Origin: a virus
DNA: 64,000 nucleotides
IMG/VR virus record: IMGVR_UViG_3300018004_000004
Span: 151,396 to 215,395 of that record
Reading direction: 5' to 3' (one strand)
Numbering within the stretch: the first letter of the stretch is position 1; each line of letters starts with the position of its first letter. This document shows, piece by piece, positions 31,981 through 39,573 of this stretch. The translations under genes and the position numbers were made by a program. The notes below the pieces were generated by a model. It was given only the letters and a program-made list of their open reading frames with translations. It ran no database searches and was not told the DNA's origin.

Positions 31981-32475
31981 ATGCTCTACAAATGTAAGAG
32001 ATCAGGATGTAAGAACAGATTCTCCCGGAAAGGTATAGGAAAAGGGAGAAAACTATACTGTTCAGAGGAATGCGCCGATTTCATGCGCAACCAAAGATGG
32101 CGCCTTAAACATCCCGATAAGAGACGCCAATATTTGAACGAATGGCAGGAACAAAACCTTCCATTTCTTATGTTCTGGACGGCGAAGGGCAGAGCATCAA
32201 AGAAGCACTTAGATTTTGACATTGATGTCTCTGATGTCATTATTCCTGAGTTCTGTCCGGTGCTTGGTATTAGATTAGAGACCAAGCGCAATAAAGCAAC
32301 CAGGTTCACTACTTCACCTTCCCTTGACAGGATAGATTCGACCAAGGGTTATGTGAAGGGTAATGTGCGCGTTATCTCCGCGCGCGCCAACTGTTTGAAG
32401 AACAATGCTACAGTTGAAGAACTGGAGATGGTTCTGGCTGATTTAAGGGCCATTACTGGAGGATCCCATGGGTGA
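31981..32475 (+). CDS. HNH-type endonuclease, probably mobile
   Basis: 164 residues. An N-terminal zinc finger (CKRSGCKNRF ... KLYCSEEC) is followed by a basic helix and the segment TSPSLDRIDSTKGYVKGNVRVISARANCLKNNAT, which marks a large group of phage HNH-like nucleases (D-R-I-D and N-V-x-V-I-S). FCPVLGI adds another Cys. Such genes usually move by homing and are not tied to the pathway around them. Confidence 0.8.
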   Translation: MLYKCKRSGCKNRFSRKGIGKGRKLYCSEECADFMRNQRWRLKHPDKRRQYLNEWQEQNLPFLMFWTAKGRASKKHLDFDIDVSDVIIPEFCPVLGIRLETKRNKATRFTTSPSLDRIDSTKGYVKGNVRVISARANCLKNNATVEELEMVLADLRAITGGSHG

Positions 32476-32575
32476 TAACTTAGCAGGGCCTCTCGTAAGG
32501 GAAGCTATCAACCTATGCTTCCTCATACTTGTTCTCTGGGGCGCTTGGCGTCTACTAAGAAAGAAGCATAAGTGA
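32468..32575 (+). CDS. Tiny one-helix membrane protein
   Basis: 35 residues: polar start, membrane segment (INLCFLILVLWGAWRLL), then RKKHK. GGAGG precedes the ATG. It overlaps both neighbours. Confidence 0.5.
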   Translation: MGDNLAGPLVREAINLCFLILVLWGAWRLLRKKHK

Positions 32576-32784
32576 TGCCAATCATACTTATGCTGATTTC
32601 TTATTGCCTCCCCAGAAGAAATATAAAGACGTTTCTTTCTGGACAACTGCCACCATCTAAGTGGGATGATACCTTGCCAGTATGGAAGAGATACAGAGCG
32701 AAGTACTCACAAAGGACCTTACAAGCTATTCATCCGAAACCTCCCATTGATTTGGAACCTCTTTGGGAAGATGTGGAGGTGTAA
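32575..32784 (+). CDS. Small unknown protein
   Basis: 69 residues, hydrophobic start then basic and Pro-rich. The ATG overlaps the previous TGA. Weak support, but codon use looks like its neighbours. Confidence 0.4.
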   Translation: MPIILMLISYCLPRRNIKTFLSGQLPPSKWDDTLPVWKRYRAKYSQRTLQAIHPKPPIDLEPLWEDVEV

Positions 32785-33313
32785 TATCTACTTTTTTTTC
32801 GATGCCAACAGGTACTCATCTGTATTCACCCGGAAAGCCATACAGAACAAAGAGATAGGCAGTCTCTGGCTGACTTCCTGGCGTGATGTAGATACCAACG
32901 TGCGACACGACATAGCGTACAAAGCCGAGACTAACAATCAGGCTGAGTACACCAGCATGCTGAACATCCTTAAGCATATCCGTGCCAACGCTCCTGGCAT
33001 ACGTCACTGGCTGTCAGAGGCTACCATCATTGGTGACTCCCAGCTGGTGATTAACCAGATGACTGGCGAGTATGCCATTAAGGAAGAAGGACTTAGACCT
33101 CTGTTTCTGGAGGCGGTCAACCTCGTACACGTGTTGAAGGAAGAGTTCGACATCGTGGTACGTTTTTATTGGGTCCCGCGGGAGCTGAATAATGAAGCTC
33201 TCGATCTCACCGCCAGGCTGAAAGATCTTCCTTCTCATCTACCTGTGACGGCCGAGGATATCGTGAAGGGACAAGCTGATGCAGAAGACCAGGGAAACGG
33301 AACTGAACCCTGA
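32771..33313 (+). CDS. RNase H-like protein
   Basis: 180 residues if started at the ATG at 32771. The four acidic residues of RNase HI are in place: Asp11 (YFFFDAN), Glu59 (NNQAEYTS), Asp89 (IIGDSQLVI) and Asp145 (NNEALDLTAR), with the helix after N-Q-A-E and the strand V-R-F-Y-W-V-P-R-E-x-N that are standard for the family. It should cut RNA in RNA-DNA hybrids, for example primers. The start is unsure: no well-spaced ribosome site precedes 32771, and a run of eight T follows the start. Confidence 0.8.
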   Translation: MWRCNIYFFFDANRYSSVFTRKAIQNKEIGSLWLTSWRDVDTNVRHDIAYKAETNNQAEYTSMLNILKHIRANAPGIRHWLSEATIIGDSQLVINQMTGEYAIKEEGLRPLFLEAVNLVHVLKEEFDIVVRFYWVPRELNNEALDLTARLKDLPSHLPVTAEDIVKGQADAEDQGNGTEP

Positions 33314-33698
33314 TCTGGTCGTTGGCAGGGAAACTACCATCGACCGGCTGGGAAGGATCGTCTCCGATGCTGTCGAGCAGAAGAAGACGACCTTCCCTCA
33401 GCAAGTAATGTTGCTTCGGTCCTACGCCAGGAAGTTGTGCCCTGTCTACATGAACTGTCGCAGGGAGAACTGGTGTTGGCTGTGCAACTCTGGCGAGCGG
33501 GGTGTTTACAACCGCGGCGCGCTATGTTTGGAGTGTAAGCTGCTCGATAACTCCGCGCGTCTTCACTACAACAAGACATTGGTGCAGATCTCACAGACCG
33601 CGCACAATCACACGGACCAAAGCGTGCCTATGAATGAGATCGGCAACAGTACTACAGAATCCAGTGAATGGCCGCGTGAGCGGACTACTCTGGGTTAG
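33279..33698 (+). CDS. Protein with Cys-rich zinc motif
   Basis: 139 residues. A helical N-terminal half is followed by CPVYMNCRRENWCWLCNSGERGVYNRGALCLECK, which can bind one or two zinc ions. The last 40 residues are polar and disordered-looking. No family recognised. Confidence 0.55.
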   Translation: MQKTRETELNPDLVVGRETTIDRLGRIVSDAVEQKKTTFPQQVMLLRSYARKLCPVYMNCRRENWCWLCNSGERGVYNRGALCLECKLLDNSARLHYNKTLVQISQTAHNHTDQSVPMNEIGNSTTESSEWPRERTTLG

Positions 33699-33717
33699 GT
33701 GGTTGCAGGAAGCAGGC

Positions 33718-33756
33718 AAGCTAGGGCATAGACACCTGCCGTTTATGCTCTAGCTT
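33718..33756 (+). terminator. Long hairpin terminator
   Basis: Stem AAGCTAGGGCATA / TATGCTCTAGCTT (13 bp with one G-U) and a 13-base loop. No clear T-run, but it separates two units with different codon use. Confidence 0.55.
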
Positions 33757-33788
33757 CCTGTATCTATCTCGATTAGGAGAATCAGACC

Positions 33789-34232
33789 ATGAGTCAGAAC
33801 AACAGACAGTACCGCGGCGCCACGGTCGCGGAGTTCATTCCACAGGATCAGTTGGAAGAGATCAAGAAGTTTGCTCTCGGCCCTCAGACCTTGGAAGGGA
33901 AACTGGCGCTGTACGCGAAGTACGCCACGGAGCATGAGGTGGCCAATCCGAAGGATCCGAAGCGAAAGGATCGTCGGAGCCGTCTCGGTTCCTTCATCAA
34001 CAAGATGTTCAATACCGAGCTCGTTCTGCCTTCCACTGGCCGGCGTCAGCAGATCGGCAAAGCGATCAAGTTCGGGAAGGAATATCTCCAGGATCACTCC
34101 GATGTGTCCGTGTATTACGCGGCCGCCATGGGAGCTGCCCTCGAGTACCGCGAATGGATGGCCTGTATTGGCGGCCTTTCCGAAGCGCAACAGCTCGCAG
34201 TTCTGAACAACGACCAAGAGATCCCAGCGTAA
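33789..34232 (+). CDS. Unknown protein, likely well expressed
   Basis: 147 residues; TAGGAG before the ATG. Mainly helical and basic in the middle (DPKRKDRRSRLGSFINKMF), acidic at the end. Codon use leans to C/G-ending codons as in 15656-16096 and 24597-24926, and hairpins bound the gene. Possibly an abundant nucleic-acid binding protein. Confidence 0.6.
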   Translation: MSQNNRQYRGATVAEFIPQDQLEEIKKFALGPQTLEGKLALYAKYATEHEVANPKDPKRKDRRSRLGSFINKMFNTELVLPSTGRRQQIGKAIKFGKEYLQDHSDVSVYYAAAMGAALEYREWMACIGGLSEAQQLAVLNNDQEIPA

Positions 34233-34273
34233 TCTGATCTGTAACAGATCACGTGCTCTTAGAAAGGAGTATC

Positions 34274-34540
34274 ATGGTACGGCTAGGTGATCGAGTCAAA
34301 GACGAAATCAGTGGATTCACTGGTATCGTCACGGGACGCTTCGAATATTTGTATGGTTGCGTCCGTGCTTTTGTCCAGCCTGAAAAGATGGACAAAGGCA
34401 AACTACTTGACGGTAATACCTTTGATGAGGATCAGCTGATCGTTGTCAAAGCAGCAGTGAGAGAAGGGGTTCCACCAAAGTCCAAGGTTCCAACTGGTGG
34501 TCCCCGAAGTCTCCGTGAAGTAGCTGGCGAGCGTCGCTAA
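34274..34540 (+). CDS. Small SH3/KOW-like protein
   Basis: 88 residues from the ATG at 34274 (AAAGGAG before). GDRVKDEISGFTGIVTGRFEYLYGCVRAFVQP is typical of small barrels that bind RNA or protein (a KOW/SH3-like turn). Basic tail. The fold call is moderate. The 35171-35407 protein opens in a similar way. Confidence 0.55.
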   Translation: MVRLGDRVKDEISGFTGIVTGRFEYLYGCVRAFVQPEKMDKGKLLDGNTFDEDQLIVVKAAVREGVPPKSKVPTGGPRSLREVAGERR

Positions 34541-34568
34541 GTACTAGCGTAGCTCAGTTCACGAGTTG

Positions 34569-34637
34569 GGAGGGTGGTTCGGAGACGGCACGGACTAATA
34601 ACATCCGTGCTGTGTCCAACCATCTTCCTCTTTGTTT
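34569..34637 (+). terminator. Large hairpin with T-run
   Basis: Outer stem GGAGGGTGGTT / AACCATCTTCC (11 bp, two G-U) and inner GCACGGA / TCCGTGC, followed by TCTTTGTTT. A strong intrinsic terminator for 34274-34540. Confidence 0.7.
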
Positions 34638-34657
34638 GATCATAGAAGGGGTCTTTC

Positions 34658-34849
34658 ATGCAACGTAATAAGTTAGCTGAAGCCCAGCTGATGTGTCTGC
34701 TAGCTCTTCTCCTTAGCGCGCTTTTGCTGCTGGGGAATATCTATCAGATGACAGTCATTGCAGAGCAGAAGATTCGTATCAAACAGCTCTGGCAAGATGC
34801 ACAGCCCTGTATCATGAAGGGTGTGATGCCTCATGCCTCTCGACGTTAG
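34658..34849 (+). CDS. Small membrane protein
   Basis: 63 residues. One membrane segment (about residues 10-27, LMCLLALLLSALLLLGNIY) and a basic tail. It overlaps the next gene by 17 bp. Confidence 0.55.
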   Translation: MQRNKLAEAQLMCLLALLLSALLLLGNIYQMTVIAEQKIRIKQLWQDAQPCIMKGVMPHASRR

Positions 34850-35183
34850 ACCAGGAACACCCTTTGTTCGGGTATATAGCGTAAAGCATTTGGATTCTTT
34901 GATTCAGCGGGAGAAGCATATCTTCCAGCTGATTATGAACGATCGTCCCCCGGGCCCATCGCAAGTCAGACCAGATGGTACTCACGAGGTTGTGATGACT
35001 GTCCGACCAAAGGGCTTCTTTGCCAGTTGGTCGGCAGAATGTAGGCAATCAGATTTCGGATATGAGTTGCTCTCTCGTGTCCTCGGTGACTGGAAAGGCA
35101 AGTATGATGTTACTGTCTATTGCTTTGATCCAGACTGGTCGGCCCATGAAATAGCCCAGGAGATCTTGGAGTGGGGAACCTAG
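34833..35183 (+). CDS. Unknown protein
   Basis: 116 residues of mixed alpha/beta character (VVMTVRPKGFFASW, YDVTVYCFDPDWSAHEIAQEIL). No family recognised. Confidence 0.55.
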   Translation: MPLDVRPGTPFVRVYSVKHLDSLIQREKHIFQLIMNDRPPGPSQVRPDGTHEVVMTVRPKGFFASWSAECRQSDFGYELLSRVLGDWKGKYDVTVYCFDPDWSAHEIAQEILEWGT

Positions 35184-35407
35184 TAAAAGGAAGCTTTGTA
35201 CGCCGTCGTGAAGACGGGTGTATTGGCGTCGTATCAGAAGTACGACCGGATGGCTATGCTTATGTCCGGTGGCTGCTCAGCTGGGATGAGACAGTGAGAG
35301 CTGCCCGGTATTGGTTGGACTACGTCAACATGGGAGATGTAGAAGAGCTGCCCGGCAATGAAGTGACGGAGCCGTTGTTCGACATAAAGAGATTGATCTT
35401 GGGATGA
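35171..35407 (+). CDS. Small SH3-like protein
   Basis: 78 residues from a GTG at 35171. VKGSFVRRREDGCIGVVSEVRPDGYAYVRWL is a small-barrel pattern like that of 34274-34540. The start overlaps the previous gene by 13 bp and has no good ribosome site. Confidence 0.5.
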   Translation: MGNLVKGSFVRRREDGCIGVVSEVRPDGYAYVRWLLSWDETVRAARYWLDYVNMGDVEELPGNEVTEPLFDIKRLILG

Positions 35408-35447
35408 CGAGAGTCATTCCAATACTCCGCACCATGGAAGGAGCAGT

Positions 35448-35807
35448 ATGGCTGAAAAGCAGATGAAGGTGCTCTGTCGCGAGCATTTCTTCGACCTACT
35501 TGATAGTGGGCACGAGGAGTTTCGCATCAAGACAGTGACACCTGGGAAGAACAGGCGCGAGATTCAGGAGGACGCTCCTTTTGATAAGGACGACCCGATG
35601 AGTTACGTGCTTGTGAATCTCATTTTCGATGAGATCACCATCTTTGCCAAGGGTGATTTCTCGGCCCACGACATCGCCGAGGCGCAACGAGTCTACGGCG
35701 GAATCGAATCGAGCAGCTTCCAAGCTCAGATCGATCGACTGAAGAATGACGTCAAGGAGCTCAAGCAGCAGTTGTTAGTGCTCTCGAAGCTCCTTCAACC
35801 GGCGTAA
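35448..35807 (+). CDS. Unknown protein with C-terminal coiled coil
   Basis: 119 residues; GGAG before the ATG. An alpha/beta N-terminal domain and a C-terminal coiled coil (about residues 88-116, IDRLKNDVKELKQQLLVLSKLL). Likely a dimer or trimer. Confidence 0.6.
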   Translation: MAEKQMKVLCREHFFDLLDSGHEEFRIKTVTPGKNRREIQEDAPFDKDDPMSYVLVNLIFDEITIFAKGDFSAHDIAEAQRVYGGIESSSFQAQIDRLKNDVKELKQQLLVLSKLLQPA

Positions 35808-35819
35808 AGGACAGCTATG

Positions 35820-35849
35820 GCAGGGCCTATTCCCGGAACCGGGCCCTGC
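35820..35849 (+). terminator. GC-rich hairpin
   Basis: Stem GCAGGGCC / GGCCCTGC with an inner CCCGG/CCGGG pair. No T-run. Lies between 35448-35807 and the next gene. Confidence 0.5.
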
Positions 35850-35860
35850 TATAACCACAC

Positions 35861-36148
35861 ATGAAAAAGGAAAGCAAACTCTTTATCCAAGATTTACATT
35901 GGGCAGTTCAGCAGACAGCTCTGGCCATGCTTGCGCTTTTCAGCATGTTTGCAGGTGGCTATAACATATCTCTGCTGAGTGAAGCCCTCGATCCTAAGAA
36001 GCCCGGCCAGCCGGCCGCGGACTATGTAGGAAGTCTTATGGGCAATGTCTTCATGGCTTTAGTGATTGGCATTATCTGTATTGTGTGGTATCGTATACGT
36101 AAGCGGAACTACAATGAGGGCCGCCAACAAGAGGACAACGATGGCTAA
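35861..36148 (+). CDS. Two-helix membrane protein
   Basis: 95 residues. Membrane segments at about 18-38 (ALAMLALFSMFAGGYNISLL) and 60-80 (FMALVIGIICIVWY). Basic then acidic tail. No family recognised. Confidence 0.55.
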   Translation: MKKESKLFIQDLHWAVQQTALAMLALFSMFAGGYNISLLSEALDPKKPGQPAADYVGSLMGNVFMALVIGIICIVWYRIRKRNYNEGRQQEDNDG

Positions 36149-36425
36149 GTACGAAGTTCGGCTGTACTACAAAGGCAGGGCGGACTGGGACACAGAGTTC
36201 TTTGACGCTACCAGCCACACTGGAGCACGAAATGAAGCTGCCAAGATTGCGAAGCAGCATCATGCTGATCATCACTGCGTAGGTCAGCCGACGCCTCAGG
36301 ATGAGTACAAGCATTCTGGTCCTCTCTCGAAGACCAAGATCTCTGCCCTTGGGACGAACCCCAAGGAGCAAGTGGCTGCTGTTGAAACCATGTTTGGCAT
36401 CAACAGCAAGAAGAAGAAAGAATGA
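36141..36425 (+). CDS. Small basic protein
   Basis: 94 residues. YEVRLYYKGRADWDTEFFDATS, then a helix AARNEAAKIAKQHH-like, then Lys-rich tail (SKKKKE). It overlaps the end of the previous gene by 8 bp and the start of the kinase by 4 bp. Confidence 0.55.
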   Translation: MAKYEVRLYYKGRADWDTEFFDATSHTGARNEAAKIAKQHHADHHCVGQPTPQDEYKHSGPLSKTKISALGTNPKEQVAAVETMFGINSKKKKE

Positions 36426-37402
36426 CCGACGAACTTGTCAGCAATCAGTTTATACCTTGGCCTCTTGTCAGCAATCAGTTTATACCTTGGCCTCTTGGAA
36501 AAGAGAAGCCAAAGAGAAAGTGCAAGATTATCGTTAATATAGGTCTGCCTGGCTGCGGGAAGACTACGGAAACCCGTGAGCTCATGAAGACCGACGGTAA
36601 TCTGATGAGGGTTAATCGAGATGATCTTCGGAATATGCTCTTCTCCCGTTGGAAGGGGCGTAAGGAGTCGGTTGTCACCGACCTCGAGGCACAGGCTATC
36701 AGAGCTGCTATCCATTATGGATACGACATCATTATCGATGACACCAACCTCAATCCGGGTACCTTGGCGAAGTGGAAGAATCTGGCCAACGAGCTCGGAG
36801 TTCCTCTGGTGGAGAAAAGCTTCGACGTTCCGATCGAGGTGTGCATCGAAAGGGATGTACAGAGAACTGGCCGAGCTCATGTGGGACGTGGAGTTATAGA
36901 GAATATGGCCCTGACTTATGGGCTTATTCCTAAACTCGATCCTGAACAGAAGGTCGTGATCTTTGACATGGATGGCACCATGGCAGATCAGACCGTTCGC
37001 AGGCAGTACATTGAAGGCGAGCACAAGGATTACGATCTGTACTACAACTATGTGAGTATCCTGGGTGATACTCCTGTTGGAGTAGTCATTGACTGGTGCA
37101 ATGCCTGCTATGCAGATGGGCTGATAGTCCTTGTCGTTTCCGGCCGGCCGGCAGATAGGGCAAGCGATGCTACAGTTGACTGGCTTCGTATGTATGGCGT
37201 CAACTATCATCGCCTCTTCATGCGCCCCGGAGGGGACTTCCGAGATGATGACATCATCAAACAGGAGATCCTGGACAAGATCCTGAAGTGGATCAACAAG
37301 GATCAGATCCTGTTTTCCGTGGACGACCGCCCACGAATCATTCGTATGTGGCAACTGAATGGTATTACATGCTATGATGTTGGGAAGGGAGTCGAGTTCT
37401 GA
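36422..37402 (+). CDS. pnk: Polynucleotide kinase / 3'-phosphatase
   Basis: 326 residues, laid out like T4 PseT. The N-terminal kinase has the P-loop GLPGCGKTT (41-49) and IIIDDTNLNP. The C-terminal phosphatase has the HAD motif FDMDGTMAD (Asp182, Asp184), VVSGRPADR and SVDDRPRI. It should put a phosphate on 5'-OH ends and remove 2',3'-cyclic or 3' phosphates, making cut tRNAs fit for RNA ligase (genes at 42654 and 47342). A perfect 30-bp tandem repeat near the start gives VSNQFIPWPL twice. Confidence 0.92.
   Translation: MTDELVSNQFIPWPLVSNQFIPWPLGKEKPKRKCKIIVNIGLPGCGKTTETRELMKTDGNLMRVNRDDLRNMLFSRWKGRKESVVTDLEAQAIRAAIHYGYDIIIDDTNLNPGTLAKWKNLANELGVPLVEKSFDVPIEVCIERDVQRTGRAHVGRGVIENMALTYGLIPKLDPEQKVVIFDMDGTMADQTVRRQYIEGEHKDYDLYYNYVSILGDTPVGVVIDWCNACYADGLIVLVVSGRPADRASDATVDWLRMYGVNYHRLFMRPGGDFRDDDIIKQEILDKILKWINKDQILFSVDDRPRIIRMWQLNGITCYDVGKGVEF
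36434..36493 (+). repeat. Perfect 30-bp tandem duplication
   Basis: Two exact copies (36434-36463 and 36464-36493) lie in frame in the 5' end of the kinase gene. Perfect identity means that the duplication is recent or under selection, and it adds ten residues before the kinase domain. Confidence 0.9.
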
Positions 37403-37530
37403 TGTTTCAGAGATCACGCTGGATGCATTGGAAGGGCCCTCGATGGGTAACTGGTAACACCTGGCTGAAACGAATCGTTAAGACCAGGAATGGACCCAGG
37501 ACGGCTGATAATGTGGTACCGCGTTCTTGA
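37402..37530 (+). CDS. Trp/Arg-rich microprotein
   Basis: 42 residues, starting in the stop of the kinase gene (TGATG). Basic with five Trp (RSRWMHWKGPRWVTGNTWLKR). A member, by composition, of the scattered Trp/Arg-rich set found between here and 62 kb. Confidence 0.5.
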   Translation: MFQRSRWMHWKGPRWVTGNTWLKRIVKTRNGPRTADNVVPRS

Positions 37531-37645
37531 AGGTTTGTTCTGTGTCTTTGCTGGGGCAATCGTGGGTAGCTTGGCCGTCGCTTACCTTGCTGCCCACGCC
37601 CTAGGCAAAGGTCTCATTGAGATGGTGAAAGGACTCATCCGATGA
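37511..37645 (+). CDS. Tiny one-helix membrane protein
   Basis: 44 residues; one membrane segment (LFCVFAGAIVGSLAVAYLAAHAL) followed by a short basic end. It overlaps both neighbours. Confidence 0.5.
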   Translation: MWYRVLEGLFCVFAGAIVGSLAVAYLAAHALGKGLIEMVKGLIR

Positions 37646-37794
37646 AGAAGATTTGGGCTGTGATCAAAGAGATAGGTTCCTTGTGGATCCTGATTGGAAT
37701 GGTGTTTGGAGTCTGGGGCTTTGGCCTTTACAAGTATACCCACCAAGCACATCAGCCTGTATGCCACTGTGAGTGTAATCATGCCGTACGTTGA
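37642..37794 (+). CDS. Tiny membrane protein with Cys cluster
   Basis: 50 residues. A membrane segment (LWILIGMVFGVWGFGLY) is followed by HQAHQPVCHCECNH, which may bind a metal. ATG overlaps the previous stop. Confidence 0.5.
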   Translation: MKKIWAVIKEIGSLWILIGMVFGVWGFGLYKYTHQAHQPVCHCECNHAVR

Positions 37795-37915
37795 TTACGT
37801 AGCAGCTGCTGGCCTCATAGTTGCTGGTATCTGCCTTGCATATCTTTGCTGGACTTGTTCTGGTGATGCTGCAGAGGCTGCCAAAGCTGCATGGAAAGCT
37901 AAGCTAGGAAAGTAA
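37781..37915 (+). CDS. Tiny one-helix membrane protein
   Basis: 44 residues: membrane segment (YVAAAGLIVAGICLAYLCW) then an Ala/Lys helix. Overlaps the previous gene by 14 bp. Confidence 0.5.
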   Translation: MPYVDYVAAAGLIVAGICLAYLCWTCSGDAAEAAKAAWKAKLGK

Positions 37916-37916
37916 G

Positions 37917-38192
37917 ATGCCTCAGATCAGAAAGACTCTCTGGATGATTTATCATGAGCGGCCGGATGGGACGACTTGCCTGGCAAAGAATCCCGAAGGA
38001 TCATTTGGCTTTACTGATCCTACTCTCGGCGCCGCGTGTGTAGCACGTCTTCAGGCAAGCATCTATGGCTTCAAGCCAAAGGTCAGGCTGGAGAATCTAT
38101 TCATTGATACGCGCTATCCCATGATCATCGACCCTGAATATGTCGATGTCAGCTACAACGCCGAGAGCTTTCAGTTGCCTTTGATTCAGTAA
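37917..38192 (+). CDS. Small unknown protein
   Basis: 91 residues. AGGAAAG before the ATG. Mixed alpha/beta; no motif recognised. Ends 6 bp before tRNA-His. Confidence 0.55.
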   Translation: MPQIRKTLWMIYHERPDGTTCLAKNPEGSFGFTDPTLGAACVARLQASIYGFKPKVRLENLFIDTRYPMIIDPEYVDVSYNAESFQLPLIQ

Positions 38193-38197
38193 GCTGT

Positions 38198-38273
38198 GGT
38201 GGATATAGGACAGCGGTTAGTCCGCCGGATTGTGGCTCCGGACACGTCGGTTCGAATCCGACTATCCACCCCA
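38198..38273 (+). tRNA. tRNA-His(GTG)
   Basis: Cloverleaf complete: acceptor GTGGATA/TATCCAC, D stem GGAC/GTCC, anticodon stem CCGGA/TCCGG with loop TTGTGGC, T arm GTCGG-TTCGAAT-CCGAC. C73 and CCA are encoded. The base before the acceptor is G and can pair with C73, so G-1 of tRNA-His is present in the DNA, as in bacteria. Confidence 0.97.
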
Positions 38274-38288
38274 TACCAAGGAGGAAGC

Positions 38289-38639
38289 TTGCGATTAGCT
38301 ATGTTGTTCCTGCTGTTTGCATCTCCTTTGCTTGGCGGCCCGCGCGTCATCAAAGGCCAAAAGGTTCCTGATCAGAAAAGAACACTGGAGATTCAACATG
38401 CCCTGGTCGAGAAAGGTTACCTATCCCAAGCCCAAGTCACCGGGCATTGGGATGCAGAAACTCGCGATGCTTGTAGCCAGATTGCTCGTGAGCATCACTG
38501 GCAATCAAGGCACGTCCCAGACGCCAGGACGTTGATATTCCTGGGCTTGTCCAAGGGCAATCCTGAGGTGCTGTTGCAACCCAATCATTTGGACTACAAC
38601 AAAGGCGCCCCAGATGTGGTTCCTGAGGACGAGCAATGA
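38289..38639 (+). CDS. Exported peptidoglycan-binding-like protein
   Basis: 116 residues from a TTG with AAGGAGG 4 bases before. Signal peptide (RLAMLFLLFASPLLG), then a segment like the PG_binding_1 fold: IQHALVEKGYLSQAQVTGHWDAETRDACSQIAREHHW. The end is acidic. It should act at the cell wall. It sits between tRNA-His and a Trp-rich microprotein. Confidence 0.65.
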   Translation: MRLAMLFLLFASPLLGGPRVIKGQKVPDQKRTLEIQHALVEKGYLSQAQVTGHWDAETRDACSQIAREHHWQSRHVPDARTLIFLGLSKGNPEVLLQPNHLDYNKGAPDVVPEDEQ

Positions 38640-38752
38640 AATGGTGGCAACGAATAGTAAGTAATAATCATAGCTGGATACGATTGCGTTGGAGACGACA
38701 TATTCGTAGGCTTAGAGAGCCTACTTCTGATGTCTATCCGAGGTCATTTTGA
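38636..38752 (+). CDS. Trp/Arg-rich microprotein (MKWW type)
   Basis: 38 residues, ATG in the previous stop (ATGA). MKWWQRIV, then SWIRLRWRRHIRRL: five Trp in all with the Arg-rich middle. Shares the MKWW start with 44363, 47083 and nearly with 46575. Confidence 0.5.
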   Translation: MKWWQRIVSNNHSWIRLRWRRHIRRLREPTSDVYPRSF

Positions 38753-38961
38753 TGAGTGTAACTGCTAATGGAATATTGATGGCAAAGCCACCCTTCCCGA
38801 AGATCACAGCCGTAGCAATCCGCGGCGGCAAGAGATACGAAAAGGATCTTGCACAGCATTTTAAGATGGTAGCATTCTGGAATATATTCCCATATTGGAA
38901 CGCTCCAGATGCTATGTATGTAGCCTGGGCCAATCGAGTTATACCTTTGGAGGGACAATGA
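38752..38961 (+). CDS. Small unknown protein
   Basis: 69 residues, ATG overlapping the previous TGA. Basic first half and aromatic second half (FWNIFPYWNAPDAMYVAW). No family recognised. Confidence 0.5.
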   Translation: MSVTANGILMAKPPFPKITAVAIRGGKRYEKDLAQHFKMVAFWNIFPYWNAPDAMYVAWANRVIPLEGQ

Positions 38962-39230
38962 GTGCGTTCGAAAGACGTGAGAGAGGGAAGTGGGCATTCA
39001 AAGCAGTACCCGCTACCGATCTCACTACACTTGCGATCGGGCCTATCAATGCAGTCGTCAAGAACGGCTGCACGCAGGCCGAGGCAAGTATAGATGCAAA
39101 CTATGGCACAGTTACAGCTCGTGCCTATTTCAACTGCCGGGGCTACCTAGCAGTAGAGTATCGTGGCATTCGTCGCGGTGAAGAGACGAATGATAACAAT
39201 AACATGCCAAGGTCCAAGAAGGAGGACTAA
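38958..39230 (+). CDS. Small unknown protein
   Basis: 90 residues, with TGGAGGG before the ATG. Beta-rich with a VTARAYFNCRGYLAVEYRGIRRG segment and an acidic/basic tail. No family recognised. Confidence 0.55.
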   Translation: MSAFERRERGKWAFKAVPATDLTTLAIGPINAVVKNGCTQAEASIDANYGTVTARAYFNCRGYLAVEYRGIRRGEETNDNNNMPRSKKED

Positions 39231-39418
39231 TGCAGGCAGAGTTTAGACTGACTGGAAACAATGGAGCCAACAACACTAATAGTGTTGTACGTGCTATCTT
39301 GGTCCAGGTAAATGACGTACCACTTGATGCTTCTCCGAAGCTCATCACAAAGTTACAGAAGGCAGCTTCGGATTTCGAGAAGGCAATGCAAGATCTCATC
39401 CCGAAGAAGGAGGCCTGA
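39230..39418 (+). CDS. Small unknown protein
   Basis: 62 residues, beta start and helical end. AAGGAGG before the ATG, with one-base overlaps on each side. Confidence 0.55.
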   Translation: MQAEFRLTGNNGANNTNSVVRAILVQVNDVPLDASPKLITKLQKAASDFEKAMQDLIPKKEA

Positions 39419-39573
39419 TGCAAGGCAAATGCACCAGTGGTGTAGGCAGTTACCGCCGGCACAAGTGGCAGGAAGATCAGACGTGCCGTCGTTGTGGCAA
39501 GAAACGCAACCCGAAGGCTGGGGACAAGATGTTCCGCGTTTCAATCGATCGCAGTAAGAAGGAGAAGGACTAA
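39418..39573 (+). CDS. Small zinc-binding basic protein
   Basis: 51 residues. C at 5, then HKW and CRRCGKK make a small zinc site; Lys-rich tail. AAGGAGG before the ATG. Confidence 0.55.
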   Translation: MQGKCTSGVGSYRRHKWQEDQTCRRCGKKRNPKAGDKMFRVSIDRSKKEKD

